In this document: positions 15,271-18,614 of the stretch, in pieces
How the letters are laid out: each line of letters starts with the position of its first letter
Position numbering within the stretch: the first letter of the stretch is position 1
Source: Kiritimatiellota bacterium
Lineage (GTDB): Bacteria; Verrucomicrobiota; Kiritimatiellia; JAAZAB01
Assembly (NCBI GenBank): GCA_008636095.1
Contig: VSJD01000064.1
Location: 1-18,614 of the forward strand
Length of the DNA stretch: 18,614 nucleotides
Reading direction: 5' to 3'
Translations under genes and position numbers: made by a program
The notes under the pieces: generated by a model
What the model was told of the DNA's origin: nothing
Databases searched by the model: none
The model's input: the letters and a program-made list of their open reading frames with translations, nothing else

Positions 15271-16739
15271 GGTTGATCCTTCCTGGCGGGGGTTGAGAAA
15301 ATTCCTTCGGTCTGTGCCGCCCCGCCCTTTTCCAGGCGGCCGGTGGCATAGGCAAGGTTGGCCAGGGCGGTGAACGTGTCCTGCCGGGCGGATACATATT
15401 GCGTTCGCGCCTGGGCCAGCTTGCTTTCGGCATTCAACAGATCGATGATATTACTAAGTCCGTTCTTGTAACTATCCAGCGCCAGGTCATAGGAGGCCGA
15501 GGCGCTGGTAAGATAAGCGATGCTAACCGTATGCCGTTCCAGGGCGGTTTCATAAGAATAATACTGGTTCCAGACATTGGCGCTGGCCGCCAGTTCCGCT
15601 TGCTGGAGTTGCGCCTGGGCGGAATCCGCCTGCGCTGCCGCGGCGCGCTTGGCGCTCAGGGTCTGGAAGCCATCGAATAAGGTCCATTGGAGCGTGGCGC
15701 CCGCGCCGTAGAACCAGTCATTAACCTGTAAATCCTTGCCGGTCATGGTGTCATAATAATCTCGGCTGACATTGCCGTTAACGTAAAGCGAGGGCCAGAG
15801 GGCCGAGCCCGTCACCCGGATAGCGGCCTTCTTTGCGGCCAGCGTTGCGCGCAGTGCGGCAATATCCGGCCGCCGGTCAAGCGCATCGTCAATCAGTTGC
15901 CGCATATCCTGCGACGTAACCGCTGTGGGCACATCATTGGTCGGCGCCACCACCTGGACTGTTATATCGGCCGGAATACCCATGGCCTGGGCCAGCGCGC
16001 CCCGCGCAATCTTGAACTGACCTTTGGCGTTGACCAGACCATAACGCGACTGGTCGTAGCTGGCCTGGGCCTGGAGTACTTCCAGGTCGGTACCTACGCC
16101 GGCGGCTTTGCGCGCCCGTGCCGTCTCAAGCGCCGTTTGGGCATCTTTCACGTTTGCCTCGGCCGCCTCGATACCGGCCTTGGCGCTGACCAGACCATAA
16201 TAAGCGGTCTCCACGGCCAGCAGGATATCCTGGATGGAGCGGTTAAAAAGATAATTTGTGGCATACACGGTCTGGAGCGCCTGCTCCACGGCCGCGCTGC
16301 GCCCGCCGCCGAAATTGATGACCAGATAATTAAGCTGAAGCCCGGGGCCATATTTCACGTAGTCCAGGTCAAAACCGTCCGGATTCGCCGTGAGCCGCTG
16401 GCGGCTGGCCCCGGCTGTACCGACAACGGTCGGCAGGAAATAACCCTTGGCCTGGTCCACCTGTGCGGAAGCAGCCCGGGCATCGCTCCACGTCTTGCGA
16501 CTGGCAGGATTATTCTGCAGGGCAATATCCAGTGCCTCGGCCAGTGACTGGTCATTGGTAAAATCCGTTTTCTGGGCACGGATATCCTTCCAGATTGTGT
16601 CCTGGTTCTGTGCCCGGGATGGAGACACCCATGGTGTGGTCGTGTTGCTCGGCGCCGGGGCCGACACGCATCCTACCAGGAATGCTGTCAATCCAGCGCC
16701 AACCATTACAACAAAGCATGCGGAAAATTGGCGTTTCAT
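15267..16739 (-). CDS. TolC/OprM-type outer-membrane efflux channel lipoprotein (OMF)
   Basis: This 490-residue protein forms the outer-membrane exit duct of the RND system. Starting at the ATG at 16737-16739, it begins MKRQFSACFVVMVGAGL with lipobox LVGC and lipidated Cys24. The open frame reaches 16802, but that start adds 21 polar residues before the signal peptide and lies against the marR stop. The chosen start has AGGA about nine bases upstream. Two OEP repeats are visible: the first opens QSLAEALDIALQNNPASRKT (about 64-83), the second around LIDDALDRRPDIAALRATLA (about 290). Both carry long Ala/Gln/Leu-rich helices typical of the periplasmic tunnel. An extracellular-strand-like INFGGGRSAA lies at 141-150. 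It is preceded by marR (55-base gap) and overlaps the fusion-protein start. Confidence 0.93.
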   Translation of the reverse strand: MKRQFSACFVVMVGAGLTAFLVGCVSAPAPSNTTTPWVSPSRAQNQDTIWKDIRAQKTDFTNDQSLAEALDIALQNNPASRKTWSDARAASAQVDQAKGYFLPTVVGTAGASRQRLTANPDGFDLDYVKYGPGLQLNYLVINFGGGRSAAVEQALQTVYATNYLFNRSIQDILLAVETAYYGLVSAKAGIEAAEANVKDAQTALETARARKAAGVGTDLEVLQAQASYDQSRYGLVNAKGQFKIARGALAQAMGIPADITVQVVAPTNDVPTAVTSQDMRQLIDDALDRRPDIAALRATLAAKKAAIRVTGSALWPSLYVNGNVSRDYYDTMTGKDLQVNDWFYGAGATLQWTLFDGFQTLSAKRAAAAQADSAQAQLQQAELAASANVWNQYYSYETALERHTVSIAYLTSASASYDLALDSYKNGLSNIIDLLNAESKLAQARTQYVSARQDTFTALANLAYATGRLEKGGAAQTEGIFSTPARKDQP

Positions 16740-16794
16740 CTTGATCGGTCCTGTCGGTCTATTATGCAAACGAGCACCTTCAGCATGGTATTGA

Positions 16795-17271
16795 TTACCC
16801 ATTCATTTCAGGGCGAGCGACGGTATCGTGCCGGGCCTGGATGGCGGATAGGGCCTTCAGAATTTTTTCGATGATGTCCAGATAGGCGGCACGCTCTTTC
16901 TGCGAAACATGCTGGAACATGTGAACAATGGATTCATGCCGTTCCGCGTCCAGGTGCTCCAGGATTTTGCGGCCCTTAGGCGTGATTTCGGCCAATACGA
17001 CCCGGCGGTCAGTCTGGCTGTTGAACCGCTTGAGCAGGCCCAGCTTGACAAGTCGATCCGCGAGACCGGTGACGGTGGACGATTTCAGCCCCAGGGCCTG
17101 GGCCAGCATGCGCATGGTACAGGTTTTATGCTCGGCAACCTGATGGAGCGCCCATAACTGCGGCAGGGTAATCAGCCCGCGTGCCAGGTAGTTGCGATCC
17201 TGGGTCATCAGATGCCGTATGAGCCGGGGCATTAATCGGACCAACCGGTCGGCAAACTGTTTCAGGGGCAT
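16795..17271 (-). CDS. MarR-family transcriptional regulator of the efflux operon
   Basis: This is a 158-residue winged-helix protein, the usual MarR length. Dimerisation helices flank a wHTH with helix TMRMLAQALGLKSSTVTGLA, recognition helix around 63-80, and a wing with the DxR motif TDRR at 87-90 (Asp88, Arg90), followed by LAEITPKGRKILE. The longest frame starts at 17343, but that ATG lies upstream of the promoter -35 and cannot be used. The ATG at 17302-17304 would be nearly leaderless. The ATG at 17269-17271 has AAGGGA upstream and gives a leader of about 34 bases, so it is preferred. MarR proteins typically repress their own operon and release it on binding phenolic or other small ligands. 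It is the first gene of the efflux operon and should control all four genes. Confidence 0.88.
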   Translation of the reverse strand: MPLKQFADRLVRLMPRLIRHLMTQDRNYLARGLITLPQLWALHQVAEHKTCTMRMLAQALGLKSSTVTGLADRLVKLGLLKRFNSQTDRRVVLAEITPKGRKILEHLDAERHESIVHMFQHVSQKERAAYLDIIEKILKALSAIQARHDTVARPEMNG

Positions 17272-17307
17272 TTCGAACGATCCCTTATTACTTGAAATAT
17301 TCATAAA

Positions 17308-17331
17308 ACGAAATATACGTGATACGAAATA
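17308..17331. repeat. Direct repeat ACGAAATA over the marR promoter, candidate MarR operator
   Basis: Plus-strand ACGAAATA occurs at 17308-17315 and again at 17324-17331, a 16-base period. The first copy overlaps the -10 and the second lies in the spacer, so a protein bound here would block RNA polymerase. MarR dimers usually bind inverted rather than direct repeats, so the arrangement is not typical; autoregulation is inferred from position. Confidence 0.45.
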
Positions 17332-17339
17332 AATGTCAA
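17312..17339 (-). promoter_or_regulatory. Sigma70-type promoter of the marR-efflux operon
   Basis: On the minus strand TTGACA (17334-17339) is a perfect -35 and TATATT (17312-17317) a five-of-six -10, with a 16-base spacer. Transcription should begin near 17305. This is the best promoter in the window and it fixes the start choice for marR. Confidence 0.72.
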
Positions 17340-17369
17340 GCATTTTTCTTATTTTTTAGAAACGACGTT

Positions 17370-17408
17370 CCTGCCCGCCTATGGAAAGGCCTGTCCGCCT
17401 ACGGCGGA
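17370..17408. repeat. REP-like doublet with a short GC hairpin
   Basis: CCTGCCCGCCTATGG at 17370-17384 is repeated with two changes as CCTGTCCGCCTACGG at 17390-17404, a 20-base period. The second copy continues into a perfect hairpin TCCGCC-TAC-GGCGGA (17394-17408). No T-run follows, so it is not a standard terminator. Short palindromes of this kind are often dispersed REP-type elements. It lies between marR and the divergent hydrolase gene. Confidence 0.5.
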
Positions 17409-17435
17409 TTATCCATTATGCCGCTCGATTTTCGC

Positions 17436-17464
17436 TTGTCCTGCCTAGGCCACCTTTGTATGCT
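17436..17464 (+). promoter_or_regulatory. Weak candidate promoter for the alpha/beta hydrolase gene
   Basis: TTGTCC (17436-17441) and TATGCT (17459-17464) stand 17 bases apart; each matches the sigma70 consensus at four of six positions. It would give a leader of about 65 bases ahead of the hydrolase start at 17535. Confidence 0.28.
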
Positions 17465-17534
17465 CGCGGCACATTGGATAAAACGCTATTCGTTCGACCG
17501 GTCACCCCGGACGTTCACTGAGGAGACACAAGCA

Positions 17535-18569
17535 ATGCAACTCCATCTTTCGCCATCGGAACATCACGGGTACCTCACGTCACGAACCATTCCATCGCTC
17601 AGGTATGATGGAGGAGATGTAAAGCAATGGCAGACCAAGCTTCGCCGGAAACTCCGGCAACTGGTAGGCGAGATGATCAAGGAACGTTGCCCGCTTCGTC
17701 CACGTCAGATCTGGAAACACTGCCATCCGTTGGGCACGATAGAAAAGGTAGCATTCACATCGGAGCCGTACGCCGATGTGGTAGCGTATGTCTGTCTGCC
17801 GCAGGATGTCAAGCCACCCTACACGTTCATGGTCTGCCTTCAGGGCCATTCGACAGGAATGCATAATTCCATTGCTGTCCAGCGGGAGGACGAAACCAAA
17901 GCGCTCAAGGTGGAGGGAGACCGGGATTTTGGGTTGGGCTGTATGAGTCGTGGCATCGCGGCACTATGTATCGAACAGCGCTCGTTCGGGGAACGTCGCG
18001 AACAGAAGCAGAAGCAAGTCTCCCCTCATGGTTGCCACGATGCGACCATGCAGGCCCTTATGTTGGGCCGAACACTGATTGGAGAGCGGGTTTACGATGT
18101 GGACCGCGGCATCGATTACCTCAGCCAGCGTGGAGACGCCGACATGAGCAGCATCGGTGTCATGGGCAATTCGGGTGGCGGCACCATCAGTGTATTCTCG
18201 GCGGCACTACTGCCGCGCATCGCCTTCGCGATGCCCTCCTGTTACTTCTGCACATTCCGAGACTCGATCATGTCAATCTATCACTGTGCGGATAACTACA
18301 TCCCCGGGCTACTGAGATATGCAGAGATGCCCGACATTATGGGTCTCTTTGCTCCCAAGCCCGTTGTGCTCGTCGCGGGAAAGGAGGATGACATCTTTCC
18401 CATCAGTGCGACTCGTCAAGGTTTCAGGGATTTGCGGCGGATCTACAATGCCTGCGGAGCGGGAGGCAGTTGCCATCTTGTCATCGGGGCCGGCGGGCAC
18501 CGCTTTTACGCTGAGGACGCTTGGCCCGTAATGATGAAGGAAATTAAAAGAATCCGACGAATCGGATGA
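17535..18569 (+). CDS. Alpha/beta hydrolase (dienelactone hydrolase / acetyl-esterase-like)
   Basis: This 344-residue protein has the alpha/beta hydrolase triad. The nucleophile elbow GNSGGG places Ser213, KEDDIFP gives Asp286 as acid, and AGGHRF gives His322. QGHSTGMH (103-110) should form the oxyanion loop, and the layout resembles abhydrolase_7/acetyl-xylan-esterase-like proteins common in polysaccharide-degrading bacteria. The open frame extends to 17319, across the marR promoter region. The ATG at 17535-17537 is chosen because AGGAGA at 17521-17526 precedes it at good spacing and the upstream residues look non-coding. No signal peptide is visible, so a cytoplasmic esterase is expected. 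It is divergent from the efflux operon. A link to detoxification or to glycan deacetylation is speculative. Confidence 0.8.
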   Translation: MQLHLSPSEHHGYLTSRTIPSLRYDGGDVKQWQTKLRRKLRQLVGEMIKERCPLRPRQIWKHCHPLGTIEKVAFTSEPYADVVAYVCLPQDVKPPYTFMVCLQGHSTGMHNSIAVQREDETKALKVEGDRDFGLGCMSRGIAALCIEQRSFGERREQKQKQVSPHGCHDATMQALMLGRTLIGERVYDVDRGIDYLSQRGDADMSSIGVMGNSGGGTISVFSAALLPRIAFAMPSCYFCTFRDSIMSIYHCADNYIPGLLRYAEMPDIMGLFAPKPVVLVAGKEDDIFPISATRQGFRDLRRIYNACGAGGSCHLVIGAGGHRFYAEDAWPVMMKEIKRIRRIG

Positions 18570-18575
18570 GACATC

Positions 18576-18614
18576 ATGGCGGCGGAGACATCAGGGTCAG
18601 ACTTGAATGGCGCT
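18576..18614 (+). other. Open frame or repeat sequence running off the right edge
   Basis: An ATG at 18576 opens a frame of 13 codons that is still open at the window end, seven bases after the hydrolase stop, but no good ribosome-binding site precedes it. The sequence GGGTCAGACTTGAATGG within it resembles repeats I associate with REP-associated (IS200-like) tyrosine transposase elements, so it may instead be the edge of a mobile element. Too short to decide. Confidence 0.2.

Noticed and set aside
15897..16547. 216-codon plus-strand open frame
   Set aside because: Antisense to the outer-membrane channel gene; composition is typical of a shadow frame.
16740..16802. Upstream start of the OMF at 16802
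   Set aside because: It would add 21 polar residues before a clear lipoprotein signal and start almost on the marR stop codon.

Overview
The window reads like the chromosome of a Gram-negative bacterium with an outer membrane, because it carries a complete tripartite RND efflux operon with two lipoprotein signals. Three things together suggest the Planctomycetes-Verrucomicrobia-Lentisphaerae-Kiritimatiellota group: a GntR-type DNA-binding domain fused to a LacI-like sensor, a large unassigned TIM-barrel glycosidase-like protein, and a carbamoyltransferase cassette. This placement is inferred from gene content. No rRNA, tRNA, CRISPR array or intact transposon is visible.

Left region (1-4263, all + strand): the C-terminal end of an integral membrane protein is followed by a compact cassette. 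It holds an SxtJ-like membrane protein, a NodU/CmcH-type O-carbamoyltransferase (SxtI-like), a 54-residue DUF5989/SxtK-like membrane peptide, and a membrane-anchored SGNH hydrolase. The first three are the companions known from saxitoxin clusters, but here they sit beside apparent surface-glycan genes. The likely job is carbamoylation, and perhaps acyl removal or transfer, on an exported glycan or glycolipid. Downstream (4255-4631, - strand) lies a decayed family-2 glycosyltransferase with an in-frame stop in its first motif, a frameshift and a missing C-terminal part.

Middle region (4700-10979, + strand): a GntR/LacI-like regulator precedes a large N-terminally anchored TIM-barrel glycoside-hydrolase-like protein and a cytoplasmic GH2 beta-glycosidase. 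These look like a small carbohydrate-utilisation locus under local control. The intergenic sequences hold perfect palindromes and hairpins that are candidate operators or leader structures. No sugar transporter is included.

Right region (10983-17339, - strand): marR, outer-membrane factor, membrane-fusion protein and RND pump form an efflux operon. A good sigma70-type promoter lies upstream of marR, with two direct ACGAAATA repeats over its -10 region. The operon converges on the GH2 gene with only three bases between the stop codons. An alpha/beta hydrolase is transcribed divergently from marR, and a short repeat-like or partial reading frame runs off the right edge.

Several starts were moved downstream from the longest open frame: the OMF to 16739, MarR to 17271, the alpha/beta hydrolase to 17535 and the DUF5989 protein to 2659.
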